Source of the DNA: Methylophaga sulfidovorans
Lineage (GTDB): Bacteria; Pseudomonadota; Gammaproteobacteria; Nitrosococcales; Methylophagaceae
Direction of reading: 5' to 3'
NCBI RefSeq assembly: GCF_900114205.1
Contig: NZ_FOSH01000020.1
Span: forward strand, 1 to 55,963
DNA length: 55,963 nt
Shown: positions 25,968 to 35,436 of the stretch, piece after piece
How the letters are laid out: each line of letters begins with the position of its first letter
Numbering within the stretch: the first letter of the stretch is position 1
Made by a program: the position numbers and the translations under genes
The notes under the pieces: generated by a model
Database searches by the model: none
What the model was told of the DNA's origin: nothing
Seen by the model: the letters and a program-made list of their open reading frames with translations, nothing else

Positions 25968-26333
25968 GTGAAAACATTAACGACACATTTGCTACTGATA
26001 TGCATGACACTAATGATGGCCTTGTCATCATGGTCAGCGCATGCAGAAAAGCCAGAAATGGGTTCAGATATGTCTCACTCTTCATCGCATCATATTCAAT
26101 CTGATGATACTGACCAACACTGCGCAGAAACTACATCAAAAGACTGCACACATTGTATGAATATGGATCATTGTCAATCCAGTCATCATAGCTGTTTTAA
26201 CAGTGTCGCCCTTCCATCTAAGTCCTATCACACTATTAATCAGCCTCTGTTTGTTCTGCTCACTACGAGTCAGATTGAAACCAAACCAACAGAGCAACAC
26301 AGCTCCCTATTCAGACCCCCTATAAGCGCATAA
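25968..26333 (+). CDS. His/Cys/Met-rich exported protein, probable copper-binding
   Basis: 121 residues from GTG 25968. Signal peptide about 1-26 (ending SAHA), then a segment dense in histidine, cysteine and methionine (for example SDMSHSSSHHIQ and DCTHCMNMDHCQSSHHSC, about residues 32-84). Such composition suggests periplasmic Cu/Ag binding. No CusF-type OB-fold chaperone is encoded in this block, so this protein could fill that role; this is inference from composition and position. Confidence 0.65.
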   Translation: MKTLTTHLLLICMTLMMALSSWSAHAEKPEMGSDMSHSSSHHIQSDDTDQHCAETTSKDCTHCMNMDHCQSSHHSCFNSVALPSKSYHTINQPLFVLLTTSQIETKPTEQHSSLFRPPISA

Positions 26334-26406
26334 CACCTATCACCTCATACCTTTGAGGCCTTGGCACATCTGTGCTCATATCATTAATTAATGATTGGTG
26401 AAGCTT

Positions 26407-27735
26407 ATGAATCGATGGAATATATCCATTACTGCGTGGCTGGTTTTACTGCCACTAATTTCCCTTATACCAGCAGCTTATGCGGCTGAAGATACGCCAT
26501 ATAGCGTAGAACAGACACCAGCCGTCTTAGCCCTGGATAAAGCTATTACTTTGGCAGAACAGTCCAACCCGGGGCTTGCTCAACGCCGGGCTCAGGCTGA
26601 GGCGATGTCTGCCCTTCCCTCACAACTTGGCAGCCTGCCGGATCCCATGATCAGTATGGGCCTGGTTAACTTACCAACAGATAGTCTCAGTACTTCACAA
26701 GAAGCCATGACGCAATGGCAATTAGGTATTAGCCAGGAGATTCCATTTCCCGGCAAGTTAGCACTGAAACAACAAGCCGCTGCTGAGCGAGCCAATGCCA
26801 GCGCGTTTATGACGACAGAGTATAAACAGCAACTAATCCAATATGTAACAAGCTACTGGTGGCAGCTGTTTTATCTGGAAAAAACTCTGGCTATTATTTC
26901 CACCAATAAAACGCTACTTAAGCAGTTTATTGATATTGCTGAAACAAAATACCGTGTAGGTCATGGTCTGCAGCAGGATGTACTGCTGGCTCAACTGGAG
27001 CTATCTAAGCTCCTAAACCGTGAGATTGAGTTAAGCAGTGAACGTGAACAGGTCGTTATCAGACTCAACACCTTACTTAGCCGACCTACGGATACGCCCA
27101 TCCAGCTTCCAGCCTTTCAGAATATCGACACCACACTCCTCGAGATTAAACCTATCGCGGACATTCTCTATCTCGCGAAACAGAACAGGCCATTTCTACA
27201 ACAACAAAAACACCTAATTGCTGCCGCAGCAGAAGAGAAAGCCTTAGCTGAAAAAAACCTGTTACCTGATTTTAAAGTTTCGGCAGCTTATGGTCTCAGA
27301 CAAGGCAATAACCTGGATGGATCAGATCGCAGTGACATGCTGTCCTTGCAAGTCGGAATTACAGTGCCGTTATTTGCCGACAAAAAACAAAAAATGGCCA
27401 TTTCACAAAAAAACAGTGAATTAAAACAGCAGCACTTCGCCTATCAGGATAGCTGGAATCAGGTTCAGGCAGATATTGCTAACTACATGACGCAGTATGA
27501 GCAGGCACGTCAGCAATATAGCTTATTGAATACAGGTATCTTGCCTCAGGCCCGACAAACCATAGCGTCAATGCTATCTGGATACCAAGTGAATAAAGTC
27601 GACTTTCTTAACCTGGTAAGAGCACAAATCACACTTTATGACTATGAAACCCAGCTATGGCTTAGCGTAAAAACAGCAAAAACGGCATTAGCAAATCTGA
27701 AGGCCAGTGTAGGTAAGGACACTTTTTATGAATAA
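26407..27735 (+). CDS. cusC: TolC-family outer-membrane channel of heavy-metal efflux (CusC-like)
   Basis: 442 residues from ATG 26407 (GGTGAAG upstream; the frame opens at a TTG at 26395). Signal peptide about 1-27. Two internally repeated TolC domains with long coiled-coil helices (e.g. ITLAEQSNPGLAQRRAQAEA; ALAEKNLLPDFKVSAAYGLR). It has no lipobox, unlike E. coli CusC. It forms the outer-membrane exit duct for the CusBA complex. Stop overlaps the cusB ATG. Confidence 0.87.
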   Translation: MNRWNISITAWLVLLPLISLIPAAYAAEDTPYSVEQTPAVLALDKAITLAEQSNPGLAQRRAQAEAMSALPSQLGSLPDPMISMGLVNLPTDSLSTSQEAMTQWQLGISQEIPFPGKLALKQQAAAERANASAFMTTEYKQQLIQYVTSYWWQLFYLEKTLAIISTNKTLLKQFIDIAETKYRVGHGLQQDVLLAQLELSKLLNREIELSSEREQVVIRLNTLLSRPTDTPIQLPAFQNIDTTLLEIKPIADILYLAKQNRPFLQQQKHLIAAAAEEKALAEKNLLPDFKVSAAYGLRQGNNLDGSDRSDMLSLQVGITVPLFADKKQKMAISQKNSELKQQHFAYQDSWNQVQADIANYMTQYEQARQQYSLLNTGILPQARQTIASMLSGYQVNKVDFLNLVRAQITLYDYETQLWLSVKTAKTALANLKASVGKDTFYE

Positions 27736-29107
27736 AACAACGTCTATTTTTATCAGTTTAATCAGTGGCTTATTGATTGGGGTTGGTGGATTAATGGCAT
27801 ACCAGTTTTTTGTCAGACCACCAGCAGTGACAGTAGAAAAACCACAGAAGCAGGCCAAACCGTTGTATTACCGTAACCCAATGAACCCTGAGGTCACATC
27901 ACCTGTTCCAGCTAAGGATCATATGGGCATGGACTATATCCCCGTCTATGCAGATAAAGCGCCAACGCCAGACAAAACAGGTACCGTTAAAATTGATCCG
28001 GTCACAGAACAAAACATAGGGGTTCGTACCGCGACGGCCAAACTATCGAGTTTGTCCCACCTTATTCGCACAGTGGGTAAAGTCACTTATGACGAAGAGC
28101 GTATTTCTAAACTTCATCCCAAAACGGAAGGCTGGGTTGAAAAGCTTTTTGTCGATAAAACAGGTACCAAGGTTGATAAAAACACGATGTTATTAAGTGT
28201 GTATTCGCCACAACTGGTCACCAGCTCACAGGAATATTTATTGGCGATTAGCAGTGCAAAAACCCTGGAAAACAGCCCTTTTGACGATATTCGCCACAGT
28301 GCAGAACAAATGGTTATTTCAGCACGGCAACGTCTGGCATTACTGGATGTGCCTGAGCATCAAATTCACGATATGGTGAAAACAGGCAATATACCTAAAG
28401 CGCTGCATATCCATTCTCCGTTTAATGGCACAGTGATTAATATCGGCGCCCGTGAAGGCCAGTATGTCACCCCACAAACCGAGTTATATATGCTGGCCGA
28501 CCTTAGTAAAGTCTGGGTTATAGCGCAGGTGTATGAGTCTGATCTGCCCTGGGTCAGTGAAAATGATGCCGTCGATATGCAGTTAACCGCGATTCCCGGA
28601 AAAACCTTTCATGGCACACTTTCTTATATCTACCCCTATGCAGAAGCTGCCACCAGAACGATTAAAGTGCGGATGGCCTTTGATAATCCAGATTTGTTAT
28701 TAAAGCCAGACATGTTTGCTAACGTCACCATTCATACCAAAAATCAGCCTGAAGCTATCACGGTACCGACAGAAGCGATCATTCGTTCTGGTGATAAAGA
28801 CCAGGTATTTATTATGAGAGCACCTGGCCAGTTCGAACCGCGTAAGGTCACCACTGGATTAAGTGCCGATGGCATGACACAAATCCTAAACGGTGTGACT
28901 GTGGGAGAAGAGGTGGTGACATCCAGTCAGTTCTTAATTGATTCTGAGTCTAAACTCAATGAAACAACTGAGAAAATGCGTGCAATCGATGCTCCCGCTG
29001 TTGAACAGATGCATGATCATCCGCAGACCATGAGCGACCATAAGAAGCCTGCCCCTGCTTCGTCTTCATCAATGAGCATGCCAGAGATGGAGCACCACCA
29101 TGATTAA
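27728..29107 (+). CDS. cusB: RND periplasmic adaptor with heavy-metal-binding domain (CusB-like)
   Basis: 459 residues, N-terminal membrane anchor (about 8-26), then a heavy-metal-binding domain with YYRNPMNPEVTSPVPAKDHMGMDYIPVY character (about 47-75; Met/His ligands), barrel-sandwich and hairpin domains, and beta-barrel/membrane-proximal domain to about 390. The C-terminal tail is Met/His-rich (MSMPEMEHHHD). It links CusA to CusC and delivers Cu(I)/Ag(I). Overlaps both neighbours (8 bases each). Confidence 0.9.
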   Translation: MNKTTSIFISLISGLLIGVGGLMAYQFFVRPPAVTVEKPQKQAKPLYYRNPMNPEVTSPVPAKDHMGMDYIPVYADKAPTPDKTGTVKIDPVTEQNIGVRTATAKLSSLSHLIRTVGKVTYDEERISKLHPKTEGWVEKLFVDKTGTKVDKNTMLLSVYSPQLVTSSQEYLLAISSAKTLENSPFDDIRHSAEQMVISARQRLALLDVPEHQIHDMVKTGNIPKALHIHSPFNGTVINIGAREGQYVTPQTELYMLADLSKVWVIAQVYESDLPWVSENDAVDMQLTAIPGKTFHGTLSYIYPYAEAATRTIKVRMAFDNPDLLLKPDMFANVTIHTKNQPEAITVPTEAIIRSGDKDQVFIMRAPGQFEPRKVTTGLSADGMTQILNGVTVGEEVVTSSQFLIDSESKLNETTEKMRAIDAPAVEQMHDHPQTMSDHKKPAPASSSSMSMPEMEHHHD

Positions 29108-32100
29108 AGTCATCATCGATCTGGCATTGCGTGAAAAACTACTGGTTTTACTTGCAGCCGGTTTTTTAGTCGTCACAGGTCTATGGAGCCTGAAAAATGT
29201 ATCTCTGGATGCCATTCCGGACCTGTCTGATGTTCAGGTGATTGTCTTCACACAGTATCCGGGACAAGCACCACAAGTGGTTGAAGATCAAGTGACCTAT
29301 CCCTTAACGACAGCTATGTTGGCGGTACCTAAAGCCAAGTCTGTACGCGGCTATTCCTTTTTTGGCCTGTCGTTCGTTTACATTATTTTTGAAGACAATA
29401 CTGATATGTATTGGGCACGGTCACGGGTACTGGAATACCTGAATTATGTCAGTAACCGTCTCCCAGAAAACGTATCGCCAAGCCTCGGTCCTGACGCTAC
29501 AGGTGTTGGCTGGGTATATGAATATGCCTTAGTTGATAAAAGCGGTCGTCATGATTTAGCACAATTGCGTTCCATACAAGACTGGTATTTACGTTATCCC
29601 CTGCAAACCGTTGATGGTGTCGCTGAAGTCGCCTCAATTGGTGCTTATGTCAAACAATACCAAATCGAAGTGGATCCCAATGCCCTGCTCAATTATCACA
29701 TTCCATTATCCAAGGTGAAAACGGCCATCCAACGATCCAATAGTGATGTCGGCGGTAAATTAATTGAAATGGCAGAAACCGAATATATGGTGCGCGGATT
29801 GGGTTATATCCAATCGCTTGAAGATATTCGTTCCATTGCTGTCAGTGTGACCGAAGATGGCACGCCAATTCGTCTGGCAGATATCGCTAATATTCACTAC
29901 GGCCCTGATTTACGCCGAGGACTAGCCGAGCTGAATGGCGAAGGTGAAGTCGCAGGCGCTATCGTTGTTATGCGTTATGGTGAAAATGCACTGAGTACCA
30001 TTAATAACGTAAAAGAAAAACTTAAAGAGCTGGAAAAAAGCCTGCCAGCAGGTGTGGAAATACTGCCCGTCTATGATCGCAGTGATCTGATTCATCGTGG
30101 TGTGAATAATCTTAAACACAAGCTGTTGGAAGAGTCGATTATTGTCAGCTTGATTTGTATTATTTTCTTATTCCATGCCCGTTCTGCACTGGTAGCAATT
30201 GTTACTTTACCCATTGGTATATTGATGGCATTCATCGTAATGCACTGGCAAGGCATTAATGCCAATATTATGTCGCTTGGCGGCATAGCTATTGCGATTG
30301 GTGCGATGATTGATGGTGCCATTGTGATGATTGAAAATGCACATAAACACCTGGAAAAAGCCGCGACTGAATTAGGCAGAAAGCTCTCTTCTTCTGAACG
30401 CTGGCAAGCGATAGCTACTGCTTCTAAAGAAGTGGGACCAGCTTTATTTTTCTCGCTTATGATTATCACCGTGTCCTTTCTGCCGGTATTCACGCTGCAG
30501 GCTCAGGAAGGTCGTTTATTCAGTCCCTTAGCATTCACCAAAACTTATGCCATGGCAGCGGCAGCCATTCTGGCGATAAGTTTGGTACCTGTTTTAATGG
30601 GATTACTGATTCGTGGCAATATTCTTGCTGAAGCCAAAAATCCGTTGAATCGTTTATTACACGGGATTCATCGGCCTCTTCTGAAATTTTGTATTCATTA
30701 TCGGTTTCCCGTATTGCTTATCACCCTACTGCTGTTAGCTGTCAGTATTATTCCCATACAGCGAACAGGCAGCGAGTTTATGCCACCGCTCGATGAGGGT
30801 GACATTTTGTATATGCCAACTACCTATCCCGGACTGTCTATCTCTAAAGCTCGGGAGTTAGTGCAGCAAACAGATAAGATTCTCCATACCTTTCCCGAAG
30901 TGGCTTCGGTGTTTGGTAAAGCAGGTCGCGCTGAAACGGCCACGGATCCTGCTCCGTTATCCATGTTCGAAACAACTATTCGTTTAAAACCGCGAGAGCA
31001 ATGGCCAGATCCAAGTAAAACTACACGGCAGCTAATGAATGAAATGGATGAAGCCATCCAGTTTCCAGGACTGACCAATAGCTGGACAATGCCCATTAAA
31101 ACAAGGCTGGATATGTTATCGACAGGCATCAAAACACCGGTCGGTGTGAAAATCAGTGGTCCCAGCTTAAGCGAACTCAATACGTTAACGGCGCAAGTTG
31201 AACAACTACTCAACACGCTCCCTGAAACCTTGTCTGCATTTGGTGATAAAGCGACAGGTGGATATTTTGTTGATATCAATATCAACAGAGATGAAATTGC
31301 GCGTTACGGCTTACACATTGGCGATGTACAAGATGTCATTCAGACAGCCATTGGTGGTATGAATGTCACCTATACTGTTGAAGGTCTGGAGCGATACCCC
31401 GTCAATTTACGCTATCCACGGGATATGCGTGATAACTTAAATGAGCTTAAGCGCACTCTTATATCTGCGCCAACGGGGGCTCAGATACCCTTATCGCAGC
31501 TGGCAGATTTGAGTCTTAAGCGTGGTGCACCTGTTATCAAAACAGAAAACGCACGCCCCAATGCCTGGGTCTATATTGATATCAAATCCGATGATATCGG
31601 CGGCTATGTCGACAAAGCACGTCAGTTGATTGATGAAAAGGTGTCATTGCCGCCAGGTTATACGCTCAGTTGGTCAGGGCAGTTTGAGTATATGCAACGG
31701 GCAGCAGAGCGACTCAAACTAGTGATTCCTCTGACACTGTTACTTATCTTTTTATTGTTATACCTCAACTTCCGTAATATTCGATCACCGCTTATTGTGA
31801 TGTTATCGATTCCGTTTGCCAGCATTGGCGGTTTATGGTTGCTCTATTGGCTTGGATTTAACTTTTCTGTTGCCGTTGCTGTCGGTTTTATTGCACTAGC
31901 TGGCGTTGCTTCTGAGATTGGTGTGTTAGTTCTAACCTTTATCGATCAGAAAATAGACGAAGTCAGGAAACAGAATCCACAACAAAAACTGACGAAAGAG
32001 GTTATCTGGCAAGCTGTGTTTTCAGGCAGCGCGGAAAGAGTCCGTCCAGTTGCTATGACCGCTATCGCCATTACTGCTGGCTTACTACCAATTTTATGGA

Positions 32101-32240
32101 GTCATGGTACCGGCAGTGATGTGATGCAACGTATTGCTGCACCTATGGTCGGTGGAATGATTTCCGTTACCGTATTAGCGCTGTTTGTTTTACCGTTAAT
32201 TTATGGTCTGGTTTTACAGTTCATTGAGCGCCGAAAATAG
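29100..32240 (+). CDS. cusA: Heavy-metal-exporting RND pump (CusA-like)
   Basis: 1046 residues, normal for HME-RND transporters. It opens with an N-terminal membrane helix and SLKNVSLDAIPDLSDVQVIVFTQYPGQAP, the CzcA/CusA signature. The proton-relay helix reads GGIAIAIGAMIDGAIVMIENAHK. A membrane block after residue 870 completes 12 helices. Its pairing with a Cu-type ATPase and Met/His-rich partners favours Cu(I)/Ag(I) over Zn/Co/Cd. Third gene of an overlapping cusCBA unit. Confidence 0.93.
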   Translation: MIKVIIDLALREKLLVLLAAGFLVVTGLWSLKNVSLDAIPDLSDVQVIVFTQYPGQAPQVVEDQVTYPLTTAMLAVPKAKSVRGYSFFGLSFVYIIFEDNTDMYWARSRVLEYLNYVSNRLPENVSPSLGPDATGVGWVYEYALVDKSGRHDLAQLRSIQDWYLRYPLQTVDGVAEVASIGAYVKQYQIEVDPNALLNYHIPLSKVKTAIQRSNSDVGGKLIEMAETEYMVRGLGYIQSLEDIRSIAVSVTEDGTPIRLADIANIHYGPDLRRGLAELNGEGEVAGAIVVMRYGENALSTINNVKEKLKELEKSLPAGVEILPVYDRSDLIHRGVNNLKHKLLEESIIVSLICIIFLFHARSALVAIVTLPIGILMAFIVMHWQGINANIMSLGGIAIAIGAMIDGAIVMIENAHKHLEKAATELGRKLSSSERWQAIATASKEVGPALFFSLMIITVSFLPVFTLQAQEGRLFSPLAFTKTYAMAAAAILAISLVPVLMGLLIRGNILAEAKNPLNRLLHGIHRPLLKFCIHYRFPVLLITLLLLAVSIIPIQRTGSEFMPPLDEGDILYMPTTYPGLSISKARELVQQTDKILHTFPEVASVFGKAGRAETATDPAPLSMFETTIRLKPREQWPDPSKTTRQLMNEMDEAIQFPGLTNSWTMPIKTRLDMLSTGIKTPVGVKISGPSLSELNTLTAQVEQLLNTLPETLSAFGDKATGGYFVDININRDEIARYGLHIGDVQDVIQTAIGGMNVTYTVEGLERYPVNLRYPRDMRDNLNELKRTLISAPTGAQIPLSQLADLSLKRGAPVIKTENARPNAWVYIDIKSDDIGGYVDKARQLIDEKVSLPPGYTLSWSGQFEYMQRAAERLKLVIPLTLLLIFLLLYLNFRNIRSPLIVMLSIPFASIGGLWLLYWLGFNFSVAVAVGFIALAGVASEIGVLVLTFIDQKIDEVRKQNPQQKLTKEVIWQAVFSGSAERVRPVAMTAIAITAGLLPILWSHGTGSDVMQRIAAPMVGGMISVTVLALFVLPLIYGLVLQFIERRK

Positions 32241-32260
32241 ATGTGTAATACAAACTTAAA

Positions 32261-32656
32261 TCAAACATTAAATGCCGCCAGTATTGCACAGGGCTTGCTT
32301 TCCCCGCCTGCAGCGCAGTTACCCGCCAGGCGTTTCAAACTGTCACGAGCTTGCTGCATTTCAGCTATTTTGGCGTCCAGCTCTTGTAAACGTCGCATGG
32401 CTAGTTGATATGCGCGGTGATGATCTTGTGTCGAATCAAGCCCTATGAGCTCTTTAATTTCACGTAAAGTAAAGCCTGCTTCCTGTGCTTTACGTATAAA
32501 TTTGAGACGACGTAAATCATGCTGCCCATATCGACGAATACCGCCAGCGCTATCAGGCGTATCAAGTAACCCTTTGCGTTGATAATAACGGACGGTTTCC
32601 ACCGTCACATCGACTTGTTTGGCGAACTGCCCGATGGTCCAACTGTCTTTTTTCAT
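32261..32656 (-). CDS. MerR-family metal-responsive regulator
   Basis: 131 residues. N-terminal MerR winged helix (TIGQFAKQVDVTVETVRYYQRKGLL), long dimer helix (about 77-111), and metal loop with C114 and C123 nine apart, as in MerR (CueR spacing is eight). The residue aligning with the selectivity position of CueR (Ser77) or of divalent sensors (Cys) appears to be His79. It is convergent with cusA and divergent from copA, next to a MerR-style promoter, so it should activate copA and perhaps its own neighbours in response to Cu/Ag or another soft metal. Confidence 0.85.
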   Translation of the reverse strand: MKKDSWTIGQFAKQVDVTVETVRYYQRKGLLDTPDSAGGIRRYGQHDLRRLKFIRKAQEAGFTLREIKELIGLDSTQDHHRAYQLAMRRLQELDAKIAEMQQARDSLKRLAGNCAAGGESKPCAILAAFNV

Positions 32657-32663
32657 AAGGATA

Positions 32664-32695
32664 TTGACTCTGTACTATGGTACGTACTCTATAGT
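32664..32695 (+). promoter_or_regulatory. MerR-type promoter of copA with 20-bp spacer
   Basis: -35 TTGACT (32664-32669) and -10 TATAGT (32690-32695) are separated by 20 bases, longer than the standard 17 and typical of MerR-family activation by DNA distortion. The spacer contains a dyad GTAC-TATG-GTAC (32672-32683). It is oriented toward the P-type ATPase. Confidence 0.8.
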
Positions 32696-32792
32696 CTAAA
32701 CCAAGCTACTCAATATAATCATTACCGCTATAGTCAATAGGATAAAAAAAACAACCATATCCTATTGATAAAAATTATTTCAGGAGAAGACA

Positions 32793-35249
32793 ATGGTGAC
32801 TGATCCCGTATGTGGTATGCAGGTTGATGAAACCTCTGCAAAATACCAAACCAGCTATAAGCATAAAAATTATGCCTTTTGCTCCCAACATTGCTTAAAC
32901 AATTTTAAGGCGGATCCCCAATTTTATCTTAATAAGCCTGAAAAAGAGTCTGCGAAAAGTTGTTGCAGTGGTAAACATGATCATCAGCCCAGTTCAGATA
33001 ACCATCAACATGCTCATGCCGATGCTAAAGGCGACTATATATGCCCCATGTGTGAGGGTGTCCGTAATGAAGGGCCTGGCAGCTGCCCGAAATGTGGCAT
33101 GGCATTAGAACCTGAAAATCCTGTTTCCTCGAATCAAAAAACCGAGTACACCTGTCCTATGCATCCGGAAGTTCAACAGGATGAACCCGGTGATTGTCCG
33201 ATTTGCGGTATGGCCTTGGAAGCCTCCACCGTTGAAGTTGAACCGGATAACAGCGAATACAAAGACATGTTGAAACGCTTTGTTATTGGTGGTTTGTTGG
33301 CCTTACCGGTGTTTTTAATTGCCATGTTACTGGAAATGGCGCCATCACTGTTTCCAGCAGAGAGTAGTATCCAACAATGGTATTGGGCTGAGTTTTTACT
33401 CGCCACACCTGTTGTGTTCTGGGCTGGCTGGCCATTTCTGGTGCGTGCTGTGCAATCAGTCAAAACTGGTCATCTGAATATGTTCACATTAATAGGTCTT
33501 GGGGTCAGTGTCGCCTGGACTTACAGCGTGATTGCCTTACTGTTACCCAATATTTTCCCGGCTACCATGCAGCATGATGGTGTCGTTGCTGTATATTTTG
33601 AAGCGGCCGCCGTCATTACCGTATTGGTGTTATTAGGGCAGGTTTTAGAATTACGGGCTCGCAGCCAAACCAATACTGCCATCAAACTATTAATGGGTCT
33701 TGCGCCCAAAACGGCAAGAAAAGTCACTGATTGTGGTCACGAAAAAGATATTCCACTGGACCAAGTTAAAGTGGGTGACAAACTGCGTATTCGCCCCGGT
33801 GAGAAAATTCCTGTCGATGGCATTGTCATTGAAGGTGAAAGCCACATTGATGAATCTATGGTGACAGGTGAACCGATGCCTGTGAATAAAAAAGTCGATG
33901 ACAAATTAGTCGGTGGTACGGTCAACGGCACTGGTAGTTTGTTAATGCAGGCTGAAAAAGTGGGTAGTGACACCCTACTCTCACAAATCGTGAAAATGGT
34001 CGCTGAAGCACAGCGTTCCCGGGCACCAATACAGAAACTGGTTGATAAAGTCGCAGGCTATTTTGTACCGACCGTGATTGCAGCGGCGATTATTACCTTT
34101 ATTGTCTGGTTTGCAGTTGGGCCCGATCCAAAACTGGCACATGCATTAATTAATGCTGTGGCAGTATTAATCATTGCCTGCCCTTGTGCTCTGGGCTTAG
34201 CCACTCCCATGTCTATCATGGTCGGTACAGGTCGAGGTGCAGCTCATGGTGTGTTGATTAAAAATGCTGAAGCATTGGAAAGCATGGAAAAAATCGACAC
34301 CCTTGTGGTCGATAAAACCGGTACCTTAACTCAAGGTAAACCTGAGCTTTCTGTTATCGAAGCCAATGATGGATTCGAAAAAAATGATTTACTGCAATGG
34401 GCAGCCAGTTTAGAGCAATATAGCGAGCACCCGCTGGCAACCGCATTAGTAGCGGCAGCCAAAAAACAACAGCTCCCACTCACTGAAGCAAAACAATTCC
34501 AGTCACATACAGGTCAGGGTATTAGTGGCAAAGTAGATGGCAAATCTATTTTGTTCGGCAACAGTGCTCTGATGCAAGCAAATAAGGTTGATGTCAGCGG
34601 ACTTGAATCACGGGCAGATGCCTTATGCCAACATGGTGACAGCGTGATGTTATTGGCCGTGGATAATCAGGTAGCAGGCTTGGTTGCTGTCGCTGATCCG
34701 ATTAAAGACACCACCAAAGCGGCTATTGATGCCTTGCATAAAGAAGGTATCCGCATTGTGATGCTGACCGGTGATAATAGCGTCACAGCCAATGCTGTAG
34801 CGAAACAGTTGAACATTGATGAAGTACATGCCGATGTGCAACCGGAACAGAAAAATCAGCATATTAAAGATCTGCAAAATCGGGGACGTATTGTCGCGAT
34901 GGCAGGCGATGGTATCAACGATGCGCCAGCACTTGCTCAGGCAAATATTGGCATTGCGATGGGCACAGGCACCGATGTCGCTGTTGAAAGTGCCGGTATG
35001 ACCTTAGTAAAAGGTGATTTAACCGGTATTCATCAGGCACTAAAACTTAGTCGGGCCACCATGAAAAATATCCGACAAAACCTGTTCTTTGCCTTTATTT
35101 ATAACTCGCTGGGCGTACCTGTGGCCGCAGGGATTTTATATCCTTTCTTTGGATTATTGCTCTCACCAATGGTAGCAGCAGCGGCAATGAGCCTCAGCTC
35201 CGTATCCGTCATTGGCAATGCCTTACGCTTACGCCGACTGAAGTTATAA
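32793..35249 (+). CDS. copA: Copper-translocating P1B-type ATPase
   Basis: 818 residues after CAGGAGA. N-terminus: YHS-type domain (1-46: [16 protein letters not shown]), a Cys/His-rich linker (56-76), then two heavy-metal-binding zinc-ribbon-like domains (82-108 with CPMCEGV and CPKCGMA; 119-143 with CPMHPEV and CPICGMA). Usual HMA ferredoxin-like domains are absent. Core: CPC ion motif ([11 protein letters not shown], near residue 460), phosphorylation DKTGT (near 506), HP motif [16 protein letters not shown] (near 704) and Met/Ser-containing last helix [16 protein letters not shown] typical of Cu(I) pumps. Expected to export Cu(I)/Ag(I) from the cytoplasm. Confidence 0.94.
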   Translation: MVTDPVCGMQVDETSAKYQTSYKHKNYAFCSQHCLNNFKADPQFYLNKPEKESAKSCCSGKHDHQPSSDNHQHAHADAKGDYICPMCEGVRNEGPGSCPKCGMALEPENPVSSNQKTEYTCPMHPEVQQDEPGDCPICGMALEASTVEVEPDNSEYKDMLKRFVIGGLLALPVFLIAMLLEMAPSLFPAESSIQQWYWAEFLLATPVVFWAGWPFLVRAVQSVKTGHLNMFTLIGLGVSVAWTYSVIALLLPNIFPATMQHDGVVAVYFEAAAVITVLVLLGQVLELRARSQTNTAIKLLMGLAPKTARKVTDCGHEKDIPLDQVKVGDKLRIRPGEKIPVDGIVIEGESHIDESMVTGEPMPVNKKVDDKLVGGTVNGTGSLLMQAEKVGSDTLLSQIVKMVAEAQRSRAPIQKLVDKVAGYFVPTVIAAAIITFIVWFAVGPDPKLAHALINAVAVLIIACPCALGLATPMSIMVGTGRGAAHGVLIKNAEALESMEKIDTLVVDKTGTLTQGKPELSVIEANDGFEKNDLLQWAASLEQYSEHPLATALVAAAKKQQLPLTEAKQFQSHTGQGISGKVDGKSILFGNSALMQANKVDVSGLESRADALCQHGDSVMLLAVDNQVAGLVAVADPIKDTTKAAIDALHKEGIRIVMLTGDNSVTANAVAKQLNIDEVHADVQPEQKNQHIKDLQNRGRIVAMAGDGINDAPALAQANIGIAMGTGTDVAVESAGMTLVKGDLTGIHQALKLSRATMKNIRQNLFFAFIYNSLGVPVAAGILYPFFGLLLSPMVAAAAMSLSSVSVIGNALRLRRLKL

Positions 35250-35280
35250 GATTTTCAAAAACTTAAATTCGTTCTCAGTT

Positions 35281-35327
35281 AAAGCAGAGTCAAGACAGTA
35301 TTGGTCTGTTGACTCTGCTTTTTTTAC
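35281..35327 (+). terminator. Rho-independent terminator after copA
   Basis: AGCAGAGTCAA and TTGACTCTGCT arms around a roughly 15-base loop, followed by TTTTTTT. Confidence 0.85.
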
Positions 35328-35350
35328 ATCACGCACGACCAATTCTCTCT

Positions 35351-35362
35351 GATAGCGCTATC
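35351..35362. promoter_or_regulatory. 12-bp palindrome upstream of metY
   Basis: GATAGCGCTATC is a perfect palindrome about 75 bases before the metY start; possible operator, regulator unknown. Confidence 0.3.
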
Positions 35363-35436
35363 TCATGTTAATCTCTGCGGTGTAGACAAACTTAACCACA
35401 ATAAAACGATATAACTCAGCACTTATGGAGAGCACT

